Below, in pieces: positions 36,901 through 47,589 of a stretch of DNA of 64,000 nucleotides. Both the position numbers and the translations under genes were made by a program. Location: positions 20,850,282 to 20,914,281 of the forward strand of contig OY292277.1 of NCBI GenBank assembly GCA_958496175.1, given 5' to 3'. The first letter of the stretch is position 1; each line of letters opens with the position of its first letter. The notes below the pieces were generated by a model. That model saw nothing but the letters and a program-made list of their open reading frames with translations, was not told where the DNA came from and made no database searches. The DNA comes from Sisyra terminalis (taxonomy: Eukaryota; Arthropoda; Insecta; Neuroptera; Sisyridae).

Positions 36901-39900
36901 AAATTTTAACCTTTAAGAATAATATGGACGTTGAAATTGCTAATATATACACATCGCTAATAATTGTTAATTCTTTACACCTATTTTTCTGTGATTCCTT
37001 TATCTCATGACTATCTGAAACAACAATTTAAATACCATTCTTTATCTATCTTTCGGAACATATATCAAGAAATTATCACATTGCATCTCTCAATTTATAC
37101 CCAGCTCTAATAGGTCAAGTTTTTAGCTGGTTGGAGTTTGGCAGGACATTAGCTTCTAAATTCTTCAACTTTTTAGAAAAAAAAAATAACTCACCCCAAA
37201 ACCAACATTGAAAACCACTAGCTAAGTATGTTTTTAATATAGACATTTACTATATTCTTTAGATGGGACATCAACAGAGTGACACAGGAGAATTTGAGAA
37301 ATGAAAAATATATTTCTTTATTTGGATTAGGAAACCTACTTTTAAAAGCAGGGAATTAAAATAATGTCGGTATGATATTTATGTTCACCATTTTTCTGTT
37401 ATAGAAACACAGAAAATTGACAATTAGTTACAAATATAGGACATGGATTAATGTTTAAATCAAGTATAACTTTCCATCAGCGCTTTAAGTAGTGCTTATA
37501 TTTATCTATAAATAATTCATCAAAATATTCATCGATTCCGTAACACTTTCATGTCCTGATAAATTGCGTAACAAATCAGTGGTTCTTAAACAGATAGTTT
37601 GAGTAACAATTATAATTCGTGTTATATAAGTATATAAGAAATATATATATAATCGTAGAGTATAGGCTCCCCTTCTTCAATGAAATAACTCTTCTTAAAA
37701 AAACCCTTATCCTACTGGAATCGACTAACCTTACTAAACCACCTAACTAAAACAGTATCCTACTAATGGTATCGAAATTTCAATTAACTTAGCTTATTTT
37801 GTACTTATTTTGGCAGATGGTTTTAAAGTTAAATGTAAGTCTTTGTTTTTATTTGTAGATCTTCGTTTCAAACATTTGAGCTTGATTGTAGTTGACTAAA
37901 ATTAATGGAATTAATAAGTGATTAAATGGCGTTGTGGTAAATCATTGAAATAGTTGATAAAAATCAATCAAACCTCTAAGGAATAATTGTTTGGAAAAAG
38001 GGAATTCCTAAATATAAATAGTTAACAGCCAAATTATATAATAATATCTGCGATCTGTGATCATTTTCATAAGTGATTTGGATATCAGCTGTTTGTTATC
38101 CATAGGTACAATGTGTGATTGTTAAACCATAATGCCTACCTACATATACAAATGTATTTGTACTGAAAAGAATAAGGAATACATATTTCTATGTTTAATT
38201 TGGTTTTGAATTTTCTTAAGTTCTAATTCTGTGGTAGTCAAAATGGATATCCTTCATTACATTTGTAATAAATAATTTCACTCCCTCGTTGTTAGTTCGA
38301 AACGTAAATTATTCTACCGTATGGTCCTACTGGAATACGAGACGAGAAGTTATGTCTTGTTGTCAAGCAAAGTTTGAAATTAATAGCCGAAAAGAATGCA
38401 TGGTCCATTCATCTTCCCCAAAAACATTTTACAAATGATCGTTATATTTGAACAACATTCATACCTAAACCGACATCAGTCTTGTTTTACTCCTGTTCAC
38501 TACTCCAGGCTTAAAGCCTTCACACGTTTTAATTACCAAACGAGCCAATTGACAACTTTATTTTAGATAAGGAAATTATTGGAATATTTGGAATAAATTT
38601 TTATATGATTAATTTGGATGTTTTTCTATCTTTTTTTTTTCGTTGCAGTGGGAGCGAAGTTTTAAATCATCTGCAACTAGGAAACTCGCAGAGTCGACCT
38701 CGAAGTTCCAGCAGAAATACGTCCAATACAAATGGCTCGAAAGGTAAATTTTTCCAATTGATTTCATGTGGCAGCCATTTTGTAGAAAAATTAACATAAA
38801 TAAACAATAAATATAAATTTAATTGCATATGTATAAGCTCATAAAGGCGTGGCATTTTGTAAGCTGACCAATCAAAGATTTCCAAAAGGAAAAAAAAAGT
38901 TCAAGTATATTTATTTTACCTTCTTAAATACGTTCTGGACAATTTCACCTGTCAGCGATGAAACGAGATAACATAAACCGGTTCGCTTTGGCACCGGAAT
39001 CGTCGCCGTTTCTTCAAAAAATAGTCATCTTTCCCAGAACTAACCAATCACACGCCACTGTTTATGTTTCATCTGAATCGCTTCTGTAAACAAACAAGCA
39101 AACATGACATTATTTACGTGAAACAAAGTCTTAAATCATTATTTTCAAAATCAACATTTTCACTTGAAAGAATCATGAGGCAAATATGCAATCGACGGTG
39201 ACAAAATGCATATGAAATAAGTGTCTACAATTATATGGGACATTTGGTATTCCGATTAGATTTCCCAATTATTTCTATTAACGAAATTTAATTTAGAGTG
39301 AAACCATGTTTTATTTGATAATATTTTTATTTTTTATTGAAAAAATAATATATGAAAACGGATATGATTTACTTTACTACGCAAACTATTAAGCTAACAT
39401 CATAGGTAATTCCAAAAGTTGTCTTTCAGTTTAAATACCTAATTGATATCTCTGTTGTCAATTTTTGCATAAGAAAAACAAATAGTTTTTCGGCTTTATT
39501 TAGCTATCACTTCTTATGAAAACTTATTTACTAAGAACTCTCGATGTGGAACAAGATATCTGGTTATCTTAAAAGTTATCTTAAAATTGCTATTTAATAT
39601 CACTAAACATGGTTTAACCTAATAACATGGAAGGAGGTGTACTTATACTTACAGTAACAATTATTTTCAAATAATTCATGAAAATCAATTTGTAATTCAT
39701 TAAAATTCGAATTGTAAGTTTAGTTAATTCTGGGTGTTCAGAAAATTGGTAAAAATCTTGATTAACTATTCAAGAAGAAGAAAAATGTGTAAAGGCTCAA
39801 GGATAAGAGGGTAAGGGGTGAGGCTAAGCAGGGAAAATTGATCCCGGAAAGATATTTTATTAATCTTTGGAAGAATGTAGATATCAATTAAATACTAAGA

Positions 39901-41383
39901 TCCTACGGCAGTTTCAGATCTCAACTCTAGTTGGTTGGTGATAAAAAGAATAAACAAGAGGAAAACAGGGAAAAAAATTAAATTTAACTGAATAGTTAAA
40001 ATTTTGATGCTTCTTAGTGAGTTTATAATTATTTATTTATATTCTCTTTGATTTGGGTTTTTAATTCTTCTTTTTAATTTATTTTTGTACAAAACTTTTA
40101 AATTGGTGATATTAAGAATGCCACTAACACCATCAAATGTATCAAAAAAATTCGGCTCAAATGTACTTTAGCACACCCACAATCTGGCAACGTTGCATTT
40201 TCGACTTTGTTTTTAATTTAATTCGGGATATTTTTGTTTATTCAATTCTAACATGGTATAATTCTCTCTTTTGTGGCTAAATTTTCATTATGGACCGATT
40301 TAATCGCGAATTAAATTAAAAACAAAGTCGAAAATGCAACATTGCCAGATTGTGGGTGTGCTAAAGTACACATGAGCCAAAAATTCTCCCCAATTTAATT
40401 TTAACTTCAAAACCATAGTAACTTTTTAGTACTTTACTCTTACAAATTTAAAACACAAAAGACTTCAGAATTTCTAAAGCTACTCGAAGCTGTTGAAAAC
40501 AAAGCAAGCACTTCACAAAGATTTTTATCGGCTTACTATTAAGTTGATTGTTTTTTAACTCTTGTGATTAAACTTTAAAATTTTATTAGCTATATAATTC
40601 TTAAAATTTAGCAGATACAATAATATTTGGGCAACAAATTCCCAAATTATAATGTTAAAATTATCTTTTCTAAACCTGGTAAAAAAAGGTAACACCTGAA
40701 CATCTTAAATAACTAGCTACAGCTAAACTACCTAAGCTAAGATACGTTTGGAATTGCATTACTATTTTGATGGATTATTTTCAGATGCAAACAATACTTC
40801 TTCAAATTTATCTTCACCATTGCAATCTCAAACGACATTGAATCCTCCTCCGCCTCCCCCAGCAGTTACACAGAGCCAAATATCGCCAAGCTTAAGCCTT
40901 TCCAATGATCTAGCGATTAACAATCCGTCTTTAACATCGTCACTAAATCACAGTCCCAGCAGTTTATTAACGCCAATCGGACAACCTTATTCGGGTGATA
41001 TATGCAATTACGGTCCAATATACCATTCACATAATTTAATCCATAATTACAACACGACTTATGGATCGACCGGGTCATCGGGATCGGCTGTTTCGTCCAG
41101 TTTAATCGGCCACAATGGAAGTGTGAATAGTGATAAATCATTACGTCCTGGGCCACCCAGCGCTTTCAGTCGCACAGGGGTTGTGTACCCATCTTCAGCT
41201 CCTTATCACCACCACCACCACCATCACCATCATCATCAGGCTGTTTCGGGAACTTATTATTCTGCAACTACGCCAAATAGTACAGCAAACAACATAACAT
41301 CACCAACATCCATGGGGCTTCGACACAACCTGCACCATTCTAATCAAACTAATGGAATATACCATGACTATTCTCAAAGATAA
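23663..41383 (+). CDS. org-1: T-box transcription factor, org-1/Tbx1 ortholog (seven exons)
   Basis: Seven exons (23663-23819, 29431-29845, 30482-30638, 30703-30861, 32565-32632, 38649-38743, 40785-41383) with GT-AG borders and compatible phases join to 1,650 nt, 549 residues plus TAA. The T-box spans about residues 131-318. Family motifs seen: [12 protein letters not shown] (134-145), GRRMFP (151-156), KRYRYSFH (183-190), [30 protein letters not shown] across the exon 3/4 join, [20 protein letters not shown] across the exon 4/5 join, and GFRDCDPDD. These are diagnostic of the Tbx1/10/org-1 subfamily. Flanking regions are low complexity: Ser/Asn-rich before the T-box, Pro6 and His10 runs after it. 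The family consists of nuclear DNA-binding factors; org-1 acts in mesoderm and muscle patterning in flies. The ATG follows an in-frame TAA at 23651. Extra 5' non-coding exons, or a missed exon in the 5.6 or 6.0 kb introns, cannot be excluded. Confidence 0.93.
24915..24944. repeat. (TA)n microsatellite
   Basis: About 15 uninterrupted TA dinucleotides in org-1 intron 1. Confidence 0.9.
25751..26122. mobile_element. 372-bp non-autonomous hAT element
   Basis: The ends CAGGGGTGATCAACTTTT and, inverted, CAGTGATGAGCAATTGCC are typical hAT termini. The 8-bp flanks CTATAGTT (25743-25750) and CTATAGTC (26123-26130) match at seven of eight positions. Inside are three close copies of GGGCCATAACG (25792-25827). 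No transposase frame. Confidence 0.85.
27712..27860. repeat. Dispersed AT-rich repeat, copy 2
   Basis: AAAAAATTATCTGTTAGATA, then AATCCTACACA, parallels the copies at 8144 and 36662. Confidence 0.45.
29431..29845 (+). CDS. org-1: org-1 coding exon 2 (N-terminal linker and first T-box segment)
   Basis: The acceptor is TTATTCCCAG and the donor GTATCT. It encodes residues 53-190 plus two bases: an Asn/Ser-rich linker, then the T-box start from about residue 131 through KRYRYSFH. The first part of the exon has no ATG but joins exon 1 in frame. Confidence 0.93.
30482..30638 (+). CDS. org-1: org-1 coding exon 3 (T-box)
   Basis: The acceptor follows TTTAATTTTAG and the donor is GTAAGT. It completes Ser191 and encodes [11 protein letters not shown] through [11 protein letters not shown] (residues 192-243), a conserved T-box block. 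The loop [18 protein letters not shown] matches the Tbx1/org-1 type. Confidence 0.95.
30703..30861 (+). CDS. org-1: org-1 coding exon 4 (T-box)
   Basis: Phase-0 exon of 53 codons (residues 244-296) after a 64-base intron. It encodes [17 protein letters not shown], a variable Pro/Gly loop ([14 protein letters not shown]), and [21 protein letters not shown]. The acceptor is TTTTTAATAG and the donor GTAAGT. Confidence 0.95.
31095..31360 (-). mobile_element. RTE-like reverse-transcriptase remnant
   Basis: Minus-strand frames give [20 protein letters not shown] and, after a frame change, [20 protein letters not shown] followed by [14 protein letters not shown]. This is the region after the catalytic Asp pair in insect endonuclease-reverse transcriptases. 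Stops and frameshifts are present. Confidence 0.78.
31594..32345 (+). mobile_element. RTE-like 3' end / associated SINE
   Basis: Starts ACTAGCTGATCCCCGCAATT and ends with AATCGGTCAAGTAGTTTCGG, ACAAACAAACAATC, TTTATAATAATAGATAGATA. Both ends are hallmark sequences of widespread insect RTE-type elements. No coding frame. Confidence 0.65.
32565..32632 (+). CDS. org-1: org-1 coding exon 5 (T-box C-terminal end)
   Basis: 68-base exon encoding [22 protein letters not shown] (residues 297-318) plus TG. The acceptor is TCGATTTATAG and the donor GTGAGT. The donor splits what would read TGG TGA; splicing to exon 6 turns the split codon into TGT (Cys319). Confidence 0.93.
34870..35302. mobile_element. 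Fold-back element, copy 1 (org-1 intron 5)
   Basis: Arms of about 170 bases (34870-35045 and 35135-35302) are inverted copies sharing CAAACAAATGTATTACTGA and ACAAAAGTAAACA. A 90-base centre is unique. The sequence just right of it reads TTTGGCGCAGTCAG, which could be a retroelement primer-binding region; that is speculative. Related to 54840-55270. Confidence 0.65.
36448..36660. mobile_element. Possible hAT relic
   Basis: CAGATTTGTCCAATACATGA, then CCCGTGGACC, looks like a hAT left end. No matching right end or target duplication was found. Confidence 0.3.
36662..36825. repeat. Dispersed AT-rich repeat, copy 3
   Basis: TTCTTAAAATAGCTATTTAC and CTGTTAGATAAAT recur from the copies at 8144 and 27712. 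The right half contains ATCCTTCGGATAAT and GAAGGATAAATGTC. Confidence 0.5.
38649..38743 (+). CDS. org-1: org-1 coding exon 6
   Basis: 95-base exon after a long T tract and TTGCAG, ending at GTAAAT. It encodes [20 protein letters not shown] and onward, a Ser/Arg/Asn-rich stretch (residues 320-350). A second in-frame AG six bases downstream could also serve as acceptor. The exon is assigned by phase fit and position rather than a conserved domain. Confidence 0.75.
38925..39115. promoter_or_regulatory. org-1: Candidate intronic enhancer with forkhead-type sites
   Basis: GC-richer block in org-1 intron 6. GTAAACAAAC at 39086-39095 is immediately followed by AAGCAAACA, giving clustered forkhead-type sites; TTTCACCTG at about 38950 resembles a T-box/E-box half site. 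Function is inferred from composition and motifs only. Confidence 0.35.
40154..40378. mobile_element. 225-bp MITE with perfect 8-bp target duplication (hAT-like)
   Basis: Terminal inverted repeats of about 75 bases (GGCTCAAATGTACTTTAGC and complement). AAAAATTC is duplicated exactly at 40146-40153 and 40379-40386. An 8-bp duplication suggests hAT. Older relatives lie at 17304-17395 and 18898-19085. Confidence 0.9.
40785..41383 (+). CDS. org-1: org-1 terminal coding exon 7
   Basis: Residues 351-549 and the TAA stop. The acceptor TTATTTTCAG gives Asp351 with the split base. The exon encodes a low-complexity tail with PPPPPP, Ser/Asn-rich stretches and a run of ten His encoded by mixed CAC/CAT codons (41207-41236). 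It ends GIYHDYSQR. Similar disordered tails are usual in this family. Confidence 0.88.
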
Positions 41384-41630
41384 GACACTTGAATTATACC
41401 ACAATTTTTGTCTTAAGAGCTCTAGTCAACAATAAATTTACGATAAAAACATAATTACACAAAGGGTGTTTGACAAAAAAAAAAAAAAAAAAAAATACAC
41501 CACCACATAAATTAAATGTCTTATAAAGAAGAAGAGTTTAAGTATTTTTTTTAAATTGTATATTTTTTTAGTCTAATGACTGGATACGCACTCAATCATA
41601 TGTGACAGCTATTGTAAACTAAAATAAATA
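41384..41630 (+). other. org-1: org-1 3' untranslated region with candidate poly(A) signals
   Basis: AATAAA occurs at 41431-41436 and 41623-41628. A run of 21 A lies at 41475-41495. Which signal is used cannot be told from the sequence. Confidence 0.5.
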
Positions 41631-43679
41631 CATAATTATTTTTAGACAAATTTCTGCTGTGGATTTTTATTTTAATTTTTTCTCTTCTCTTACACAAATC
41701 TTTTCATCTTTTCCCATTAAAAAAAAAAACCATACACACCAAATACAAGTCAATCTTTGTCATGTTACAGACAAAATACTAATATATGTAATTACGATAA
41801 TTTAGACGTTAATTTTCAAAGAAAATTTGAGCCAATGAAATTAGAAGAAAAATAAATATGAATATTACGAATTTTGTTTCTATCTGTAAATTTTTTTCGT
41901 GATTTTTCTTTGAAGTACTTCTAAAATAATAACAATTATTTTCATAGAATTTATGATTTTAACTCATCGTTTTTTTGTGAAACAATTATAAACAAATAAT
42001 TTGATATTGTTTTTCTAGTTCAAAAAATTTCCTTCAGTACAAGTTTGACCCTATTTTAGTGATATCAAAAATAGTAAGCAAAGTAAATTATGTAGTTGTA
42101 ACAATACATTTTTAAAACAATATTCCTACAGAGTATTAAATAAGTGGCACTAAATATGAGGACCAAATAAAATATTTATGATAATTAAGGTAAGTATAAA
42201 ACTAAAGTTTTTAGTTTAAATAAGAAATTCTATATTAGTGTTTCTCAAAGTTTTTTGTTCTGTTTATAAAAATTCTTAAAATGTCTCATTTAAATGTAAG
42301 TTATAATGAATGCCAAAAATATGGTTAAGTTTAATTTAATTTAATCGGATAAGTCCAGAAACAAAAGAATTCAATGAGGTGTAAGTTCCACTTTGGGAAA
42401 CACTGATCTATAAAAGGTTTCATAAGTATCATTCACAAGTATATTCATACAGTATCCTGAAAGAAGGTTTTATTATTATTATAAACACCTGGCTTTTGAG
42501 AACCAATTGATACTGTTTTCCAATCCTGTTTTCGAAACATCGATCTTTAAGTTCGATAAACGGATCATAGGATAAGGGTACTACTAATGGTAATTTTGCT
42601 AAAATCACTAATTATTTTTAAAGGTTTAATTAATAGCCATTATTTTTAACGATAATGTCTTTAATAGTTTTTAACGACTCTTCTGGTTCTATTAGCTACA
42701 ATTTTTGAAATAAAATTTTTCAGAGCTTGTGGGGTTTAAACTGAGATCCACTGGCATATTAAGCGGTAGTTATGACCCCGACGCCATTTAGTAGGCATGG
42801 TATAATTATTTATTGACTTCAATTGACAAACTGGAATCTTTTTACGAAAAACATGGAACCTGGATCCCTGGTATCCAAAGCACATCATAATAATTGTTTA
42901 TCAGGATATTTGGATCATGGATGTTATAAGTATGAAGTTTCAGATCTGGATATACCAATAACGTGGCCTAATTTACTGTTATATTTTTTGTATATAATTT
43001 TAAGTAAAATATGAGAATTCTACTGAGAACCATACCATAATCATTTAAATAAAGGATTAATATTAATGAATTAAAAACTTATAGAACTTATACTTTATTA
43101 TCTTTATAAAAATTTAATATGCTTTCATTGTGCTTGAGTAAATGTGTGGATTTGAATCCCAAAATTTTGTTATTTGAACAATGAAAAGTTTCATATACCT
43201 CATATTAATTTACCGAAATAATTTCATTTATTGCCACAGTTTTAAGAATTGTTTAAAATGACGTTACAAAAAAGAAGAATGAAAGACAAATTGAATTTCG
43301 ATCTTTATTCATTTACGTATCAACAACGTTTTAAAAGTTCAAATGTAATTGATTTACGATCAATTCATTCGTATGCATTAAATCAATGCGTTTAAAATTA
43401 GAATTTACATTATAAAATACGATTAAATACATATTACAAATTATAATAAATAAAATTGACGATTTCAAAGGAAATTTTCTTCACACATCGAAATTTACAT
43501 TAACAATAAAATATTTATTAAAAATACATATTTTTTTTTGCTATTTGTCTAACAATAGAATTTGAGAGACAGGGATAAATTTTGTGCTGTTGATACTTTA
43601 AAATGATACAAGTGTTCAATGTATTTTAAAATATTTTTTAGTGGATGGAATATATTTAGATTGAGAATATTTTTTGTGC
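41631..43679. other. AT-rich intergenic DNA downstream of org-1
   Basis: No gene. A 63-codon open frame at 42823-43014 has no recognisable features. Confidence 0.4.
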
Positions 43680-43930
43680 TAATAAAGGATTAGATCGATC
43701 TCTCTTCAGCAAATGTCTTCATGCGATAGTGTTTATTTTTAGAATTGCTTCACATAAATATCATTAGCGAAGTGTAAGTAAATGTACGATGTGTATGATG
43801 TGACGGTTACGTACATATGTGACTGTCGTAAATTAACGAATGTTGTTAATTAAATGCAAATCATGCATTTAACGAGCCACTGTCATAATTCATTTATTAT
43901 TAAATCAAGTTATTTCAACATTAGTAATGA
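43680..43930. promoter_or_regulatory. Candidate regulatory patch with POU octamer
   Basis: ATGCAAAT at 43854-43861 sits in TTAATTAAATGCAAATCATG, overlapping homeodomain-type TTAATTAA. The patch is less homopolymeric than its surroundings. Low confidence without conservation data. Confidence 0.25.
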
Positions 43931-46900
43931 AACAATTATATTAAGGTATGTCCATTCAATTTAACCTGTACGTTCATATTAGACCTCCAAATGTCTTATA
44001 GACTTGCTTTATTTACAGTTTAATCCTTAATTTAAATACATCTAAACCAAAAAATATTTAATCACTAGGCTTACGATGTACCTATTTGATTTACGTGATC
44101 AATAAAATCAGTCAATAAATCATATATTTTTTGAAGCTATATGAACAAAAACACTTCGATTATTTGGACTTGTCCACAAATAAGGATTTGAATTATTCGA
44201 AGTTCATGTACTCGTATAGTAAAAAATAAGTAAAAAATATACAAAATGCTTAATAAAAATCAATACTTTGTTCTTGAAATTCGTGTTTTTGAGAATGTAT
44301 TTCTAATTTTATTTGAATTACTTAATGTAATTATATTTTTGAAACTTAAGCTTCTAAAGCAGTCGCTAAAGCGCTATGTGTGAAGTGTAACGTTTTATGG
44401 ATTGGAAGATCTTTATATGAAACATTATATGAGCTCCAAGAAAGCAAGAAAAGAAGTATATGGAGAGCTTTGGAATTTTGTACAGGAGAAGAATGTAAAA
44501 AAATAAATCTAGTTACTTGAAGTTGTAAAAAGCAAATTCGAAGACCTCAATAATGGCAATACGAAACTTTTCAAAACAAGAACTTTTGAAACGATAATTG
44601 TTTCATGAAAATCACTAATTTAAGTGATATTCAATGAGAGTACAATTTTTATCTTTTACTCTTTAAATCAATGGCTTGGATCTAGGATCATAAAGAAATC
44701 TATGCGGTAAAAGACACCATCCCAAGTTTGGATCTAATTTCCTTAAAAACTATCGACCACAAACATATTTAAGTACTTTTTGTTAGTAAGTACTTGAAAA
44801 TCAGAAAAATCCTTAAAGGTAGGATCTACCTCGAACAAAAAGATTTTTAACGTCTCCTGGAAAAATTCAATGATAATATTATCATACTATAGAATAACTG
44901 TGAAATAATGACGGAACCTGGATGGTCATTCCCAACACAAGGATGCTATATAGACAATGATAATTAAAGATTTGGTTTAAAGGTGAAATAGAAAAGTGAA
45001 TATAAAATTAATAAAAAAAATTTAATAGAAATACTAGTTATATGGGTGGAATGTATCAGGAGTAATACTTGATTATACAGCTGAAAGTTCTATGGTTGTA
45101 AGTTTGTAAGTTCGATGCAATAGCTTTGCATTTCATAGCATTACTTTTGATTAATTGCATTTGTTAAGACCTCACAATGTAAGAAAGGAAAAAAAATCCG
45201 CCTGGAATTGGTTGACTTATTTGTTTTGGGGCTGGTTGACTAGTTAGTTTTAAAATATACTAAATATTTTGTTAAATTTGTGAAACTTATAGCAAAGACA
45301 AACTTATTATCGTACAATAGTTATTCCCAAATATCAATGAGGTATAGTTGAGGTCCCATGTATCAAAAAGATTGAAAATTTATTTGCAATTATACATAAA
45401 TTAAATAAGAAAATTATAAAAAAAGGATAATTTTCAATTTTTAGGGCTTAAATGTAATTGTTTGCCAACTTTTGTTTTCAAATTTCACACATATTATTAT
45501 TTTAATCAACCTGTTTCTACTATATATGCATACGATAAATAGTCAATCTACTCCGAATATGGGGTTGGTTGACTAATCAATTTTCGTGTTCTGTAAAATT
45601 ATATGTATTAGTTTTCTCATGGAAAATTTTAGTGTCAATTTTAACTTTTTCAATAGTCTTATAAATTTTCTTTTATTTCTAAGTAGTTTTTTCATATAAA
45701 TAAAAAAAAATATTAAAATTTAGACTCAAATTTGGTCAAGTATCCCTGGCTTCCCTGGCCTCCCTGGCCTCCCTTACCTTTATTATTTTATTTATTAAGA
45801 GTTGCCTGCAATCACTGCAAAAGTATAATAACATTGATGGTTTTTAGCTTATCTGTTTTCGTAATTTATGTTAACATAAATTATATGTTCTTTTCTAAAA
45901 CAAAAATATTTTTATTTACGTTAGAATATTTAGCTGAAACAACATGTCATTATAATTTCGAGAAATTGTCGTCTCTTCATTTAAATTTTTTCACATAAAT
46001 TGTTCTCAAGAACAAGATTACATTTAGCCACAAGTGGCTAAACCAAACCACACACATATTAAATTTTCTTGTATCTACTTAACATAATTTTAAAAAATTT
46101 AGTTACTTTTTTAACCCACTTCAGATGACTTATTTTGTTAGGCGTAAGCTATAAATCATCAAAGTCAAGTAGAAAGGTTCCAAAATTATTAAAAAAATAA
46201 AATAAAACAAACAAATAAAAATTTCTCTGAAAGTTATTACATATTATGATAGTCGTAATATTTTGTCACCAAATCTGAAATAATTTATTTTGACAATTTT
46301 AAATCCAGGGATTTTCATCAAATCCTCCCCAAACATATTTCACACCACTGTTAAATAATAGAGTGTTGAGTTTCAAATATATGCAAATGTATCCATCTGA
46401 AAGCAAAATACAGGGAATATACGAATCATTTTTCAAAAATTCCAAATCGATTTTTAGTCTGAGTTGATTTAATTAATGATCGTCATTGCCTTTTGACTGA
46501 TTGGTTTTGAAATAAATATTAATGACCGTATGGATTTTCAAAGAAAAAAAAAAACATTGCAGAGAGAACTTTGACTTTATTTGAATTCTATATTTGGGTT
46601 GTGGAGTTTTTTTAGATACTTTATACACATTATAAATTACAAAATGCAAAGACTAGAAAGAGGGCAGACGACTCAAATTGCCACACACAGAAAACGTATG
46701 GGATCCTTGAGTCTTCGTTCACATCTCTATTTGTCGAACTATCCTGTGACATATATATCTTCTTAATATGTTTAGGATATTGGTGGTAAGTTTTACAGTC
46801 GTATCCTGAACCCCAATTTATCATAAACCTTATACCATTTTTTCTATAGATGAGGCAAAGACAAAAAGTTACAACAATTTCATTTAAGACTTTTACAGAA

Positions 46901-47209
46901 ATACTTTCAAAATTTAACTTCTTTGTTTTTAATTAAATATTTGGTTTTTTGTCGTAGGGTCATTAGTAGTATGTTATCATTTGATAAATCATCAAAAGAT
47001 GTTTACATGCACCCGTAAAATTTTACATCTAATATAACGTATGAAATGAATAAATGTTACTAGCGATTTCGAAAATATTAGTTTTATTTAGTCACCACTT
47101 ATAACGATTTTCAATAATTTTAAGAAAGATATGAACTATTTAGAAGTTTTAGGCCAAGTAAATCTCAAAAACTGATAATATAAGTTTATGGCTTAGTGGT
47201 ATTTCAAAC
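43931..47209. other. AT-rich intergenic DNA
   Basis: Contains a short minisatellite of about four CCTGGCYTC-type units (about 45744-45772). An open stretch without an ATG at about 44338-44514 has no recognisable family. Otherwise nothing is supported. Confidence 0.4.
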
Positions 47210-47434
47210 TACACCTAATTCTCTTTTTACACGACAGTTCCTAAGAATTCGTGTAGAAAGAGAATTAGGTGTAAAAAATAATAAAGAAATATTGTTAGAG
47301 TTCACTTAAGGATATATTTCGTGGTTAATATTCGTTAAAAATTCGTGTTAAAACAAGAAAATTCGTGTAAAACGAAATATTTTATTACTTTCAACTCGTG
47401 TTAAATCAAATTCGTTTAAAAAGAATTAGGTGTA
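47210..47434. mobile_element. ~225-bp MITE with internal hairpin and TTCGTGT repeats
   Basis: The ends TACACCTAATTCT and its complement form terminal inverted repeats. A second inverted copy just inside (to 47272) makes a strong 24-base-stem hairpin at 47211-47272. ATTCGTGTAAAA-type units recur several times. Flanks allow TA or AAAC as the target duplication. Confidence 0.6.
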
Positions 47435-47589
47435 AAACAATCGCGTTATATGATATTGTTAAAAAAATCTTTCCAGAATATAACAATATTAAAGCAAGTG
47501 GTTTTCATGTTTCGTATTCCTTTAAAGCAAAGCATTTTTTGGTTCTGAATTCGTTCTAATTAGAAATATGAAATTGTTTAACACGCAAG

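Larger units (their letters stand above)
32633..38648 (+). other. org-1: org-1 intron 5 (6.0 kb)
   Basis: Joins exons 5 and 6 in matching phase. It contains a TTA-rich microsatellite (about 34085-34120), a fold-back element (34870-35302), a possible hAT relic (36448-36660) and a dispersed repeat copy (36662-36825). The remainder is featureless AT-rich sequence. A small unrecognised exon is possible. Confidence 0.75.
38744..40784 (+). other. org-1: org-1 intron 6 (2.0 kb)
   Basis: Donor GTAAAT, acceptor TTTTCAG. It holds a GC-richer patch with forkhead-type sites (38925-39115) and a 225-bp inverted-repeat element with perfect 8-bp target duplication (40154-40378). Confidence 0.8.

Noticed and set aside
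40917..41156. 79-codon minus-strand open frame
   Set aside because: Shadow of org-1 exon 7.
42725..42790. Possible third tRNA-derived SINE head
   Set aside because: The putative B box (TTTAAAC context) departs too far from GGTTCRANNCC and no A box is present.
44338..44514. Open stretch without ATG containing SLYETLYELQESKKRSIWRA
   Set aside because: Looks protein-like, but no family is recognisable and there is no start or clear splice signal.
45732..45998. 88-codon open frame starting with a Pro/Trp repeat
   Set aside because: The repeat is simply the translated CCTGGCYTC minisatellite; the rest is unremarkable.
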